Of a stretch of DNA of 64,000 nt, positions 35,228-47,031 are shown piece by piece. This stretch comes from Chryseobacterium sp. SN22 (GTDB lineage Bacteria > Bacteroidota > Bacteroidia > Flavobacteriales > Weeksellaceae), in NCBI RefSeq assembly GCF_008329705.1, contig NZ_VTSX01000001.1, positions 62,001 through 126,000 on the forward strand. Direction: 5' to 3'. A program made the translations under genes and the position numbers. The notes under the pieces were generated by a model. The model was not told the origin of the DNA, searched no databases, and saw only the letters and a program-made list of their open reading frames with translations. The first letter of the stretch is position 1, and the number at the start of each line of letters is the position of its first letter.

Positions 35228-36079
35228 TCAGATCAGGATATTCAGGCTCGCAGGCTGCACTTTTACATGAATGGGAGACTTTATTTTATTGAACTCCCCG
35301 TCCAGGTGCCAGTTTTTGGTATTGACCTTAAATTCTATTTCCGAAACAGGCAGATAGGTGATGTAATCGTCTTCTTTCAGCTTTTTGGTAAACATCCTGA
35401 AAGCGAAAAGCGGAGAATAGGTAAGCGGAAACTTTTTCACCAGCACCATATCCACCAGCCCGTCACTTTTGCTTGCGTGCGGTGCAATATAAGCGTTGTT
35501 GCCGAACTGTCGGGTGTTGGCAATATTCACCATTAAATATTTCCCGTCGTACTGCTTATATGCTTCATCAAAGAATTTCAGTTTAATGGGCTTATAGCTT
35601 AAAAAGGTCCGGAGCGAAACCTTAACATAATTTTTAAAACCCCTGGTGGTTTTTTCAAACTCTTTGACCACTTTACCGTCGAAGCCGGTACCGGACACAT
35701 TGATGGAAAGCCGGTCATTCACTGTGAAAGTATCGATCTTTCTGGATTTTCCGGCATCGATTTTCTTCAACAGCTCATCCAGGTTTTTGCTGAACTGCGT
35801 TTCATTGGAAAAACCGTTTCCTGAACCTGCCGGAAAAATACCCAGAATCTTTTCGGTACCGATCAGGTTTTTCGCTACCGTGGAAATGGTTCCGTCCCCT
35901 CCGATCGCCACAAACAGATCAACCGTTCCGAAATGGTTCCGGATAAATTCATCGGTTCCTGCAATAGAATCTGAAATAAAATACAAAGGATCTTTCACCT
36001 TCGATTTCAGTTGATTAAGAAACGGCTTGTAATTTTTTTTTGCCGAAAAAGGATTGATGATGAAGGCTGCTTTTTCCAT
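35228..36079 (-). CDS. Diacylglycerol kinase family lipid kinase
   Basis: The 283-residue protein has the DAGK catalytic signature GGDGTISTVAKNL, the nucleotide-binding FPAGSGNGFSNE, and a later KSDGLVDMVLV block. It would phosphorylate a lipid such as diacylglycerol at the membrane. I chose the ATG at 36079 (MEKAAFIINP); 13 residues upstream in frame overlap a terminator and are not family-like. It ends three bases from the converging VOC gene. Confidence 0.88.
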   Translation of the reverse strand: MEKAAFIINPFSAKKNYKPFLNQLKSKVKDPLYFISDSIAGTDEFIRNHFGTVDLFVAIGGDGTISTVAKNLIGTEKILGIFPAGSGNGFSNETQFSKNLDELLKKIDAGKSRKIDTFTVNDRLSINVSGTGFDGKVVKEFEKTTRGFKNYVKVSLRTFLSYKPIKLKFFDEAYKQYDGKYLMVNIANTRQFGNNAYIAPHASKSDGLVDMVLVKKFPLTYSPLFAFRMFTKKLKEDDYITYLPVSEIEFKVNTKNWHLDGEFNKIKSPIHVKVQPASLNILI

Positions 36080-36095
36080 TGATGCAAAAATAAAA

Positions 36096-36119
36096 AATGC
36101 TTCCTGATCCGGAAGCATT
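36096..36119 (-). terminator. Terminator of the DUF3298-like gene
   Basis: A 9-bp perfect stem (AATGCTTCC, 36096-36104, against 36111-36119) immediately follows the minus-strand stop codon. Confidence 0.7.
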
Positions 36120-36123
36120 AATA

Positions 36124-36951
36124 TTAGTTAATTTTCATTCTTTTCGCAAATTCAGAATTCAGCGTTCCTTTCAGATCGGCCCACGATACGGGAATCGTGA
36201 TGTCGCCTGCTGCAAAAGCGGCAATTTCGTACGGGCTATAGTGGAAATACAGGTTTTTTTCATCAAAATAGAAATTTTCTGTTGCCGGGATCTTATCCAC
36301 CAGCAGCATTTCGGAATTGTTCACTTGTCCCTTATTATCGGTGGTTCCGCTGTTGATTTTATTGATATTTTTCATCAGCAGTGCTTCCAGATTGGTTACA
36401 GGCATCGAAGTGATGTCTTTCAGTTCTACTTTCTTATTGTTTTTCAGGTCGAAAACCCTTTCCGAAAAGCCATAATTGTCATGGGCACCGCCTTCATAGG
36501 ATCCCCAGACGTATTCGATATGCAGGTAATCATTGGTGTTCGATTTTACATTCATCCCGGTATCGGAATACCATTCCTGGGCAAAAGTAAGATCGGAACC
36601 CCATTCTCTGGAGTCTTTTCTGATCTGGTTGAAATATTCATTCTTACTTTTCTGAAGGTAATTCTGCAGGCCGTTTTTAGAAAAATCGCTGATGCCTTTC
36701 CCGGTAAAGTAAATGCTGTCCAGTAATTTTTTATCCTTGAGGGTTGGAAAAACCAGCATTTTTGAGGAATATTTAACGGTAAGGGAATCATTCAGCTTTA
36801 TAGAATCGTTTATCTTCACTGAATCTACGGTAAACCTTTCCGTACTTGGATTTTCTGTAACACCGGTAACAGTATTGTTATTTTCTGTTTTTTTACAGGC
36901 CGAAACCGCCAGTAAGGAAGAAAGGGCCAGCACGGCGATCGTATTTTTCAT
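36124..36951 (-). CDS. DUF3298/DUF4163-like (RsiV-family) lipoprotein
   Basis: The 275-residue protein has a lipoprotein signal with lipobox AVSAC followed by KKTEN. The C-terminal part contains YVWGSYEGGAHDNYGF and the strand pattern ending FAAGDITIPVSWADLKG, both typical of the DUF3298 fold shared with RsiV. It is probably a periplasmic lipoprotein; a lysozyme or peptidoglycan link is known only for the RsiV branch. I used the ATG at 36951; nine upstream residues are not signal-like. Confidence 0.78.
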   Translation of the reverse strand: MKNTIAVLALSSLLAVSACKKTENNNTVTGVTENPSTERFTVDSVKINDSIKLNDSLTVKYSSKMLVFPTLKDKKLLDSIYFTGKGISDFSKNGLQNYLQKSKNEYFNQIRKDSREWGSDLTFAQEWYSDTGMNVKSNTNDYLHIEYVWGSYEGGAHDNYGFSERVFDLKNNKKVELKDITSMPVTNLEALLMKNINKINSGTTDNKGQVNNSEMLLVDKIPATENFYFDEKNLYFHYSPYEIAAFAAGDITIPVSWADLKGTLNSEFAKRMKIN

Positions 36952-36976
36952 AATTCTTATTTTCCTTCTTATATGC

Positions 36977-37005
36977 AAAAACCATTCAAAAACTGAATGG
37001 TTTTT
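36977..37005 (-). terminator. Terminator of the DUF3857 gene pair
   Basis: A 12-bp perfect stem (AAAAACCATTCA, 36977-36988, against 36994-37005) with a 5-base loop lies 25 bases past the stop of the gene at 37030. Confidence 0.75.
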
Positions 37006-37029
37006 TATATATTTTGGAATTTACCGTTT

Positions 37030-38964
37030 TTAGGATTTTTTTACCAGGCTGATAACCTGATTTTCCTGCTTGGAGGCCACGCCCCAGATCTGCTTGAAGG
37101 CAGGATAGTATTCTTTAGGATAATTCGGGCTCAGGATTTTCGTCGTGGAAACCACTTCAATTTTATTTCCTTTCTGCTCCACCATATAACTGTATTCAAT
37201 TTCCTTATCATCCGTTACGATCTTTTTGCTCTTCGGCATTTCCTCAACGGCATAGCCTTCAGGGATTTCAAATACGATCTTTTTTATTCGGGTAAAGGGC
37301 GAAATGAAATCAATCAGGTACTTCCGTTCTTCATTCTGGTCGAATTCATTTGAATTTTTGTTTAAAAACAGCATCGGATTGATGATCATTTTCTTCCCGA
37401 TGCGGTCTATCAGATTATCGGAAGAAAACTTCATCGTGCTTTCAAAATCGCCATTTTCCATCACTTTGGAATCGATATCCGTAAAATCGATCGCAAAATT
37501 TTCTTTGTACTGCTTTTTATATTTATCGGCATTGTCGTCATAATTTTCCTTTGCAAACATCGCGTAGGTCCCGGTATCCTTATCCGAGTAGGTTCCCGAA
37601 ACGCTTCCGTCGGTATTGATTTTGGCTTCTGCCGTAAGGTAGGTAAAACTGGTCTTCGCATTCACCATAGACAGCTGCTGCACCTTATCTTTTGAAATCA
37701 GAATTCCATACTGGTTCCAGTCTCTCGGCGGCAGCTGATCGATCGAAGACTGTTTTGAGGTAGCGTCATATAAATGAAACCCGTCTTTGGTCTGGATGGC
37801 TGCAATCACAAAATTCATGTTGTTTACATTGGGTGACGCCATATTGATGAGCCCGTGGTTTACCGTAGAAATGGTAAGCGGATCTGCCTTAATTCCCGCT
37901 TCACGAAGCAGCATCACCAGGAAAAGATTGATTTCCGCCGCATTTCCGGTTTTGGTTTCAATCATTTTTTTGATCCCGTCTTCCACATATAATCCCCGGT
38001 CTTTGTTCCAGGTAAAGGTATTTTTAACATAATTAAAAATAGCGTTAGCCTTACCGATTTCATCGGTAATACCGGAAATCCCCGCCGGCATATTTTCCTT
38101 TGCCAGCTTGGTTTTCTTCAGTTCGGCGCCGAAATCTTCATTTTCATACAGCCTTTCCTTAATCTGCTCCCAGGAAGAAGAATAGAGCTTCAGCTCCCTG
38201 AAATTGGTGGAATGCAGCTCAGCACTGATTTTTGTCCGGTAATTATCATCGTTGCTTACGAATTTTTCAGTCTTAAAGCCTTTTAAGTTTTCATATCCGA
38301 AGCGGTAGGTTCTGTAGTTCGTTCCGTACATGGTCCTTTCTTCCACTTCGCGGTACTTCGGATTCAGGGAACCCGTATAATTTACGCTGTAGGAAATATT
38401 GGAAGGGCTGTCCAGTACATATTCGGTATATAACGAAGGCGTATCCGTTTCGATCATAATCTCGGGGATGACGAATAAAAACGGCGAATTGACTTCATAC
38501 TGGTATTCGATAACCGAACCATTCTTCACATTAGGGAACGCAAATTTGGTAACTGAAAAATATTTGCTTTCCTTACTTTTATACTTTGAGCTTTTGTCAA
38601 CTTTTGTAGCAACGGAAGTCCCGTTTTCAAGGTTGTAGGTAAACGCTTTTATTTTCGAAATGGTTTCCTGGTCGCTTCCTCTCTGTAATAAAGGAATTTC
38701 AAGATTCAGCCATTCTTCTGCCTTATCCTTATCATAGATTTTAACTCTGTAAAAAGCCTGTTTCACCAGATTCCCGGTGTTGGTATCAATACTGAAATGT
38801 AATGATTTGTATAAAATTTCCGCGGGGGCATTTTCGTCCAGCGTCGATTTCTGCCGGGATAAATCCGCATCGTTAAACTTCGGAGGTTCAAGAAAGGCAT
38901 GTTTTTGTGCATCAATAAACATAAAGTTCATTGAGCAGGCAGCCATTAGAAATAATGTTCTCAT
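37030..38964 (-). CDS. DUF3857/transglutaminase-like protein with lost catalytic residues
   Basis: The 644-residue protein has an N-terminal signal, a DUF3857 domain (about 45-230) and a transglutaminase-like core (about 290-410), then a C-terminal beta domain. Aligned with its neighbour, the catalytic Cys of GDCKGLT is replaced by Ala342 (GNAAEIN) and the His of NHVIL by Phe385. Only the acidic position (Asp400 in HLYDATS) remains, so it is probably non-enzymatic. It follows the paralogous gene after a single base, so both are made together and may work as a pair in the periplasm. Confidence 0.82.
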   Translation of the reverse strand: MRTLFLMAACSMNFMFIDAQKHAFLEPPKFNDADLSRQKSTLDENAPAEILYKSLHFSIDTNTGNLVKQAFYRVKIYDKDKAEEWLNLEIPLLQRGSDQETISKIKAFTYNLENGTSVATKVDKSSKYKSKESKYFSVTKFAFPNVKNGSVIEYQYEVNSPFLFVIPEIMIETDTPSLYTEYVLDSPSNISYSVNYTGSLNPKYREVEERTMYGTNYRTYRFGYENLKGFKTEKFVSNDDNYRTKISAELHSTNFRELKLYSSSWEQIKERLYENEDFGAELKKTKLAKENMPAGISGITDEIGKANAIFNYVKNTFTWNKDRGLYVEDGIKKMIETKTGNAAEINLFLVMLLREAGIKADPLTISTVNHGLINMASPNVNNMNFVIAAIQTKDGFHLYDATSKQSSIDQLPPRDWNQYGILISKDKVQQLSMVNAKTSFTYLTAEAKINTDGSVSGTYSDKDTGTYAMFAKENYDDNADKYKKQYKENFAIDFTDIDSKVMENGDFESTMKFSSDNLIDRIGKKMIINPMLFLNKNSNEFDQNEERKYLIDFISPFTRIKKIVFEIPEGYAVEEMPKSKKIVTDDKEIEYSYMVEQKGNKIEVVSTTKILSPNYPKEYYPAFKQIWGVASKQENQVISLVKKS

Positions 38965-38965
38965 G

Positions 38966-40855
38966 TTAAATTTTAGAAATTAAAATTTTTGAATTGTCAA
39001 TGTTAATCGTTTTTTTTCTGAAACTGATGTAGTCATTGTACTTCTCTTTCGGGTACAGGCCTTTATTGATCCTGATCGTCCGGCTTACCTTCAGCTCTTC
39101 CCCGTTTTTCACAAAGCTGAGCTTATAGGTTCCGAATTCGGAATTTAAAGTAACGTTTTCAGGCAGTTCCTCTACCTTATAGTTTTCAGGAAGGGCAAAG
39201 CTGATCTCGTATTCATCTTCGAAAGACTGCCTCAGTTCGAATGGCAGCGCTCTTTTTTCATCCGTTTTATATACATTATCGGAATAAATCGGCACCGCTC
39301 TGAAGATGATACTGCTTCCTGCATTTTTGGAATAATTGTTTGCTTTGAAATCGAGATCGAATTTGGCAACGGCATTGTCTTTATCATTCAGGAAATTCTT
39401 CAGTTCAATTTTTTCAAAATGCAGGATGCTGAGAAGACTCTTCAGCGCTTCATTTCTTTCCTTGGGTGACATAGTGGATAAGACCAGGTTATTATCGTAC
39501 TGGATTCCCGTATAGGCAAAATTTCCTTCGCCGGAAATGCTGTTGTCTTCATTCAGCTTTATTTTCAGAAGCTGCTTTTCTCGGCTTTGCTCCGCTGAAT
39601 ATACCGGAGTATCAATCAGTTCAATCCCGTTTTTACGGATAGAAAGTACATTGCGGTCCGTTGTATTGTAGCTTAAATGATTGTATGCCATCTGCTGGGA
39701 AGTGTTTTCCAGCCAGATATTTCCCTTTTCTGTAGGAACCATCAGGATAACGTGATTTCCACCCATTTTTGGAAAGTCCTTATCAAAGGAAACCGGCGAA
39801 GAGCTGGAATTGATTACCGAATAATACGATGGAATCCCCGCTTCATCCAGCAATGTTTTCATATAATTGGTTAAACCTTTACAGTCGCCGTATCCTTTTT
39901 TCTGCACTTCATCCGGAAGCATCGGCTGCCATCCCCCGATTCCCAATGCCACGAAAATATATCGCGTTTTGGCCTGCATGTACTGATACAGCTTTTTCAC
40001 TTTTTCTTCCGTGGTTCCCTGAAGGTTCAATGCGGCAACTTCCGCTTTGATGGCAGGAGTCGATAAAGAAACCGGCTGCAGGATGCTATTGTAATACCAG
40101 GAACCGAAATCGCCCCAGCTGTTGATGCTTCCCTGCTTGCCTTCAAGGTTAAACTTTGTCAGGGCAAAGCTTACTTTCGGAAGGATTTTTACCGGCTGTG
40201 GCGATAAAAAGGCGTCTTCAATCGCCGGAATATTTTTATAGGTATATATTTTTTCGCCTGTGTTTTCGCTTTCAATTACTGAAGCAAAATTATAGGCGGA
40301 AGGATAGATTTTGGTTTTAAGCTCAATTCCGGATTTATTGATGATCTTCATCTGCGCTTCTTCCAAAGAAACACTGTTGGATCTGAAAGGAATAAAATCC
40401 GGCATAAAAACCGTATTTCGATCACCCATCTGGTAAGCAAACTCAACAGTATAAGGATATTGGGTCGGCGTATACGACAATGCCATTACCCGGTTATCCG
40501 AATAAAAGGTACCCTGGTTGTTATTGGCAAAATCCCCGAAATCCGATTTCGAAAATGATTTGATTTTTTTACCTGATTCATCATAGATATTGACCTTTAC
40601 ATCCGAAATGCTGTTGCTTTTATCGTACGGAATGAAAACCAGCGCATTATCATCACCGTCTTTGGTAAGAACAGTCGTTACCGTATAAAACTGGTACCTG
40701 ACATCATCGATCCGGTTGATCTGAATGGTGGTAAAATCTTTCCTGATAACGGCATCCGCATTTTTTTTAAGATTTTCAGGAATGGCAGAAACAGGAAACG
40801 CCTGTGCGTGATACAAAGAGGCTATTGAAAGGGCTCCGATACAAAAGATTTTCAT
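38966..40855 (-). CDS. DUF3857 / transglutaminase-core secreted protein
   Basis: The 629-residue protein starts at MKIFCIGALS with a signal peptide ending near YHAQA. It has a DUF3857 domain and then a transglutaminase-like domain with intact Cys (GYGDCKGLTNYMKTLLDEAGI) and His (GGNHVILMVPT). A WLENTS segment supplies the acidic position. It is probably a periplasmic protease- or transglutaminase-fold enzyme with unknown substrate. An in-frame region upstream of 40858 lacks signal character. It heads a two-gene operon with its degenerate paralogue. Confidence 0.85.
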   Translation of the reverse strand: MKIFCIGALSIASLYHAQAFPVSAIPENLKKNADAVIRKDFTTIQINRIDDVRYQFYTVTTVLTKDGDDNALVFIPYDKSNSISDVKVNIYDESGKKIKSFSKSDFGDFANNNQGTFYSDNRVMALSYTPTQYPYTVEFAYQMGDRNTVFMPDFIPFRSNSVSLEEAQMKIINKSGIELKTKIYPSAYNFASVIESENTGEKIYTYKNIPAIEDAFLSPQPVKILPKVSFALTKFNLEGKQGSINSWGDFGSWYYNSILQPVSLSTPAIKAEVAALNLQGTTEEKVKKLYQYMQAKTRYIFVALGIGGWQPMLPDEVQKKGYGDCKGLTNYMKTLLDEAGIPSYYSVINSSSSPVSFDKDFPKMGGNHVILMVPTEKGNIWLENTSQQMAYNHLSYNTTDRNVLSIRKNGIELIDTPVYSAEQSREKQLLKIKLNEDNSISGEGNFAYTGIQYDNNLVLSTMSPKERNEALKSLLSILHFEKIELKNFLNDKDNAVAKFDLDFKANNYSKNAGSSIIFRAVPIYSDNVYKTDEKRALPFELRQSFEDEYEISFALPENYKVEELPENVTLNSEFGTYKLSFVKNGEELKVSRTIRINKGLYPKEKYNDYISFRKKTINIDNSKILISKI

Positions 40856-40944
40856 CATGGCTATTAAAATATCGCAAAAATAACAAAATCTGTTAAGTGA
40901 TGAAATATTTTTTTTTGGTATTACCGATAATTCATACATAAATA

Positions 40945-40974
40945 AAAAAAGACTTCAGTGATGAAGTCTTTTTT
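40945..40974 (-). terminator. Terminator of gyrB
   Basis: A 13-bp perfect stem (AAAAAAGACTTCA, 40945-40957, against 40962-40974) with a 4-base loop lies 17 bases past the gyrB stop. Confidence 0.8.
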
Positions 40975-40991
40975 ATTTATATTAAATGCAA

Positions 40992-42995
<2,004 letters not shown>

Positions 42996-43156
42996 TTAAA
43001 ATGTATCAAAAAACAGAGGATTTTCCAGAGAAAAAAAGAGCTTATCCCATTTAAAAAATATCAAAGTTAAAACCTATTTCCCGAACGATTGCTGTTGTAA
43101 ATCATACGGCGCTTTTCTAATTTATGCGTACCTTTAATTACCCAAAAATTGAATTC

Positions 43157-44500
43157 ATGGACGACTTTCTTGCAGCCCGTGCCCAGATGGCGATGTCGCT
43201 GGGATTTCATATCATTTTTTCCTGCGTCGGCATGGTCATGCCTTTCCTGATGGCTTTTGCCCACTGGAAGTATCTGAAAACAAAAGATGAAGTATACAAA
43301 GGATTAACGAAAGCCTGGAGCAAAGGGGTAGCCATCCTTTTTGCCACGGGAGCCGTTTCCGGAACAATGCTTTCTTTCGAACTCGGACTGCTCTGGCCGC
43401 AGTTTATGAAACACGCCGGGCCGATTTTCGGAATGCCTTTTTCGCTCGAAGGAACTGCATTTTTCATCGAAGCTATTGCCATTGGCTTTTTCCTTTACGG
43501 CTGGGACCGTTTCAACAAATGGTTCCACTGGTTCTGCGGTTTTCTGGTTGGGTTAAGCGGACTCGCTTCAGGGATCCTTGTGGTGGCCGCCAACGCCTGG
43601 ATGAATTCTCCTGCAGGATTCGATTACATCAACGGACAATACGTCAACATCGATCCGATCAAAGCCATGTTTAATGATGCCTGGTTTTCACAGGCACTGC
43701 ATATGACAGTAGCTGCCTTCTGTGCAACAGGGTTTGCAGTGGCTGGCGTTCATGCTTTTCTGGTTTTAAGAAAAAAGAATATTGAATTTCACACCAAAGC
43801 TTTTAAAATTGCGGCAGGGTTTGCCCTGATCGGTGCTTTCGGAGCACCTTTAACCGGTGACACGGCAGCGAAATCGGTAGCGAAACGACAGCCGATCAAA
43901 CTTGCAGCCATGGAGGCCCATTTTGAAACGGAAAAAGGAGCAGCCTTTGTGATTGGGGGGATTCCTGATGAAAAGAAAGAAGAAATAAAATACGCCATCA
44001 AAATCCCGAAGCTCCTGAGCTTCCTGGTCAGCAGCGATTTCAACAGTGAAGTAAAAGGATTGAAAGATTTCCCCAGAGATGAATGGCCGCCAGTGGCGGT
44101 AGTGCATTACGCTTTTCAGACCATGATCTTTTTTGGGGTGATCATGATTATTATCGGGTCAGTCTACCTGTATGCAACCTTCTTCAAGAGGAAATGGCTT
44201 ACCGCAGGCTGGCTGCTGAAAACATTTATAATAGCCACTCCTTTCGGATATATTGCCCTTGAAGCAGGATGGACGGTAACTGAAGTCGGACGGCAACCGT
44301 GGATCATTTATGGAGTCATGCGTACCGTAGATGCTGTAACGCCGATGCCGGGCATACAGTATTCCTTTTATTTTTTTACAGCCGTTTTCGCTTCACTTTC
44401 CGTCCTGATGGCCTTCCTGCTTAGCCGTCAGATCAAAATGGTGCCGAAATTATATGATCCTACTGATCCTCAGTTTAACCCTAAAAGCAAAGAATCATGA
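43157..44500 (+). CDS. cydA: Cytochrome bd quinol oxidase subunit I
   Basis: CydA carries hemes b558, b595 and d and oxidises quinol at low oxygen. The protein starts MDDFLAARAQMAMSLGFH, with His18 a likely heme ligand. It shows the LEGTAFFIEA block, an internal Q-loop region and the conserved GRQPWI near residue 380. At 447 residues it has the short Q-loop form. An in-frame ATG at 43124 would add 11 residues; the shorter start is usual in the family. It overlaps cydB by four bases (ATGA). Confidence 0.95.
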   Translation: MDDFLAARAQMAMSLGFHIIFSCVGMVMPFLMAFAHWKYLKTKDEVYKGLTKAWSKGVAILFATGAVSGTMLSFELGLLWPQFMKHAGPIFGMPFSLEGTAFFIEAIAIGFFLYGWDRFNKWFHWFCGFLVGLSGLASGILVVAANAWMNSPAGFDYINGQYVNIDPIKAMFNDAWFSQALHMTVAAFCATGFAVAGVHAFLVLRKKNIEFHTKAFKIAAGFALIGAFGAPLTGDTAAKSVAKRQPIKLAAMEAHFETEKGAAFVIGGIPDEKKEEIKYAIKIPKLLSFLVSSDFNSEVKGLKDFPRDEWPPVAVVHYAFQTMIFFGVIMIIIGSVYLYATFFKRKWLTAGWLLKTFIIATPFGYIALEAGWTVTEVGRQPWIIYGVMRTVDAVTPMPGIQYSFYFFTAVFASLSVLMAFLLSRQIKMVPKLYDPTDPQFNPKSKES

Positions 44501-45543
44501 TTTACGTCGTAATAGGTTTTCTCTGGTTGTCGATCTGCCTGTACGTTATTCTGGGCGGTGCCGATTTCGGTGCGGGCATTGTGGAGCTGATGACCAGGAA
44601 AAAGAACCGCCCCAAAACCCAGGTGATTATGTACGAATCCATTGCGCCGGTTTGGGAAGCCAACCACATGTGGCTGATTATTGCCGTGGTGATTTTATTT
44701 GTCGGATTTCCTGAAATCTATACTACCCTTTCTACCTACCTTCACATTCCGCTGGTCCTGATGCTGATCGGAATTATTGCACGGGGAACTTCTTTTACCT
44801 TCCGGCATTACGATGCCGTAAAAGACGAATGGCAGAAGGTATACACGCAGATTTTTTATTTTTCCAGTCTGCTGACCCCGTTTTTCCTAGGACTGATTGC
44901 CGCCGCGACAATTTCACGCTCCATCCAGCCTGATGCCGATAATTTCCTGGACCTTTATATTTTCAGCTGGCTGAACTGGTTCGGTGCAGCCGTCGGATTG
45001 TTTACCATATCGATTTGTGCCTATCTGGCTTCCATTTTTGCCTTAAGGGAAACCTGCGACCGTATGGAATTGAAGCTGATGATCAGGAAGTCCAAGCAAA
45101 CCATGGTCTTTGTCGTCATTACCGGAATACTGGTTTTTGTGACGTCCTATATTTCCGGGATCCCTCTTGTGATGTGGGTCTTTTCGAAACCCCTGGGTAT
45201 TATGGCAACCACTTTTGCAACCATTTGCCTGTTCCTGATCCTAAGATCCATGCATACCGGGAAACTGCTGGCGGTACGTGCACTGGCCGGATTCCAGGTG
45301 ATTATGATCCTCGTGGCAGCTACTTATCAGCACAACCCCAACATCATCCTGTTCGGAAACGGACAGCATCTTTCACTCCTGGAACATCTGGCTGCCCCTA
45401 AGACCATTACAGCTCTGGGATGGGCTTTGATGCTGGGTTCCGTTTTCATTCTCCCTTTCCTGTTTTACCTGATGGTTTCATTCAGTAAGCAGCGGAGACA
45501 ACTGAAGGAAACGGCAAAACCGGAAACGCCGATTAAACCGTAA
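44497..45543 (+). CDS. cydB: Cytochrome bd quinol oxidase subunit II
   Basis: The 348-residue membrane subunit shows the CydB start FLWLSICLYVILGGADFGAG and the APVWEANHMWLIIAVVILF block. It has about eight membrane helices. It partners CydA in the inner membrane, using menaquinol made via menG. Its ATG overlaps the cydA stop codon, so translation is coupled. A terminator follows at 45562-45597. No cydX or cydDC is visible nearby. Confidence 0.95.
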   Translation: MIYVVIGFLWLSICLYVILGGADFGAGIVELMTRKKNRPKTQVIMYESIAPVWEANHMWLIIAVVILFVGFPEIYTTLSTYLHIPLVLMLIGIIARGTSFTFRHYDAVKDEWQKVYTQIFYFSSLLTPFFLGLIAAATISRSIQPDADNFLDLYIFSWLNWFGAAVGLFTISICAYLASIFALRETCDRMELKLMIRKSKQTMVFVVITGILVFVTSYISGIPLVMWVFSKPLGIMATTFATICLFLILRSMHTGKLLAVRALAGFQVIMILVAATYQHNPNIILFGNGQHLSLLEHLAAPKTITALGWALMLGSVFILPFLFYLMVSFSKQRRQLKETAKPETPIKP

Positions 45544-45561
45544 CAATATAATTTTGTCAAC

Positions 45562-45597
45562 AAAAAACCTCTGTAGTTTAAATTACAGAGGTTTTTT
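45562..45597 (+). terminator. Terminator of cydAB
   Basis: A 14-bp perfect stem (AAAAAACCTCTGTA, 45562-45575, against 45584-45597) with an 8-base loop. Confidence 0.85.
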
Positions 45598-45895
45598 GTT
45601 TGGGATTTTCACATTTTTGTCACCTTGCATGATCCAAGTATAGCCTCAGAAATGCGCACGCAAAGATTCGCGTCCGGATTCCTAATTGAAATTGAAAATT
45701 TGCCTTCGTCAATAATAAACTGCAGGTTTTAAAAGATAGAGAATTGTCACGATTGTAAACCACAAAAATAATCACTTGTTATTCAGTACCTTTAATCTGT
45801 AGTCTTAATATAAAAAATTCCAGCTCCAGCTCCATCAGCCTCATTTATACTTTGAGTCCAAGTTAATTAAGATAAATGGTTCTACAGATTCTACC
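45598..45895. other. Intergenic region downstream of cydAB
   Basis: Between the cydAB terminator and the convergent OmpA gene I see no reading frame, RNA or repeat that I can support. Confidence 0.5.
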
Positions 45896-46714
45896 TTACT
45901 TTTTAAGCAGAACAATTTCGACTCTCCGGTTTTTGCTGAAGTCGTCTTCCGTACGTTCGGGATAAACAACAGGATTAAGATGTCCCTGCCCGGAAGCTGT
46001 GATCCTTGAAGGATGGATTCCCTGGAGTTCCAGAAATTCTTTGATGGCATTTGCTCTTGTGAAAGACAGATTGAAGGTTTTCAAATCAAGATCTTCTCCG
46101 TCGAAATTATCATAGTCGCAGCAGATATGGCCCTGCAGCTCTACTTCCAAGGACGGATTGTTTTTTAAAATGTCTGCCAGCCGGATCAGAACTTTATTGC
46201 CTTTCGGAAGCCAGAAGTGCCGGCCTCCGATAAAATTGACATTCGGAAGGGAAAAGGTGTCTTTCACTTTCATTTCAGAAATTTTTTTGCTGAAGAAACT
46301 GGCAAAAGCCTTTCCGGCCCTGATTTCTCCAGGAGCCATTACCCGATCAATAAATACATCTACCCTTCTGTTTTTCCGGCGCAGCTCTTCAGTGCTGTTG
46401 TCGTTGATCTGTTTTTCTTTTCCCAGACCGGTTACACTCTGCACCTCGATATAACGGCTGATTTTTTTTTGCAGATAGGCACTGACTGCACGGGCCCGGT
46501 TTTCCGACAGTTTCTTATTGTAATCCGAAGTCCCGGAAATGTCACAATTCCCAAAAATCCTGAATTGCAAAGTTTTATTCAACCGGCTTATACTATCCAA
46601 TTTTTTCTTTGAATCCATGCTAAGCTCAGCACTGTTATAATCAAAATAAACAGAAGTCAGCATCTGCGCTTTACTGTTTATACAAAGGAAAATCAATATG
46701 ATAAGAATTTTCAT
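45896..46714 (-). CDS. Protein with two tandem OmpA-like peptidoglycan-binding domains
   Basis: The 272-residue protein has a signal peptide (cleaved near INSKAQ) and two OmpA C-terminal domains in tandem. The first (about 20-128) contains SVYFDYNSAELS, NRARAVSAYL and RRKNRRVDVFI. The second (about 155-271) contains VNFIGGRHFWLPKG, FTRANAIKEFLELQGI and FSKNRRVEIVLL. Each ends with the NRRV signature that contacts diaminopimelate. There is no beta-barrel, so it is probably a periplasmic peptidoglycan-binding protein. It is monocistronic. Confidence 0.85.
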   Translation of the reverse strand: MKILIILIFLCINSKAQMLTSVYFDYNSAELSMDSKKKLDSISRLNKTLQFRIFGNCDISGTSDYNKKLSENRARAVSAYLQKKISRYIEVQSVTGLGKEKQINDNSTEELRRKNRRVDVFIDRVMAPGEIRAGKAFASFFSKKISEMKVKDTFSLPNVNFIGGRHFWLPKGNKVLIRLADILKNNPSLEVELQGHICCDYDNFDGEDLDLKTFNLSFTRANAIKEFLELQGIHPSRITASGQGHLNPVVYPERTEDDFSKNRRVEIVLLKK

Positions 46715-47031
46715 CTTATTTGTTTTTTTAATAACGGTAAATGATCTGAAATAGTTTATGATCAGGTTTTATACATTGTATTTATCTGAAAATACTCTTG
46801 AAAAGCTAACGGTTCCATTGGTTCGGGTGAATTATATTTTTCAGTATTGATAAGGCATTGGCAGTATATGCGTAATTCACGGTCCAATTCAAATTATTTA
46901 TTAATACTAAAATAATTTCAATAGATCATTCACACTTTAACCTGGCGAAAGGCCACAACAGCATAATAAAATATTTCTGAAATGAAAAAACCCCGGATGA
47001 GACCCGGGGTTTACCTGCTGAAGTTAAAAGC
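46715..47031. other. Intergenic region upstream of the OmpA-like gene
   Basis: This 317-base AT-rich gap contains the terminator at 46988-47012 and presumably the promoter of the minus-strand OmpA gene. No other structure was seen. Confidence 0.5.
46988..47012 (-). terminator. Terminator of the delta-60-repeat protein gene
   Basis: A GC-rich 9-bp stem (AAACCCCGG, 46988-46996, against 47004-47012) lies 20 bases past the minus-strand stop codon. Confidence 0.8.
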
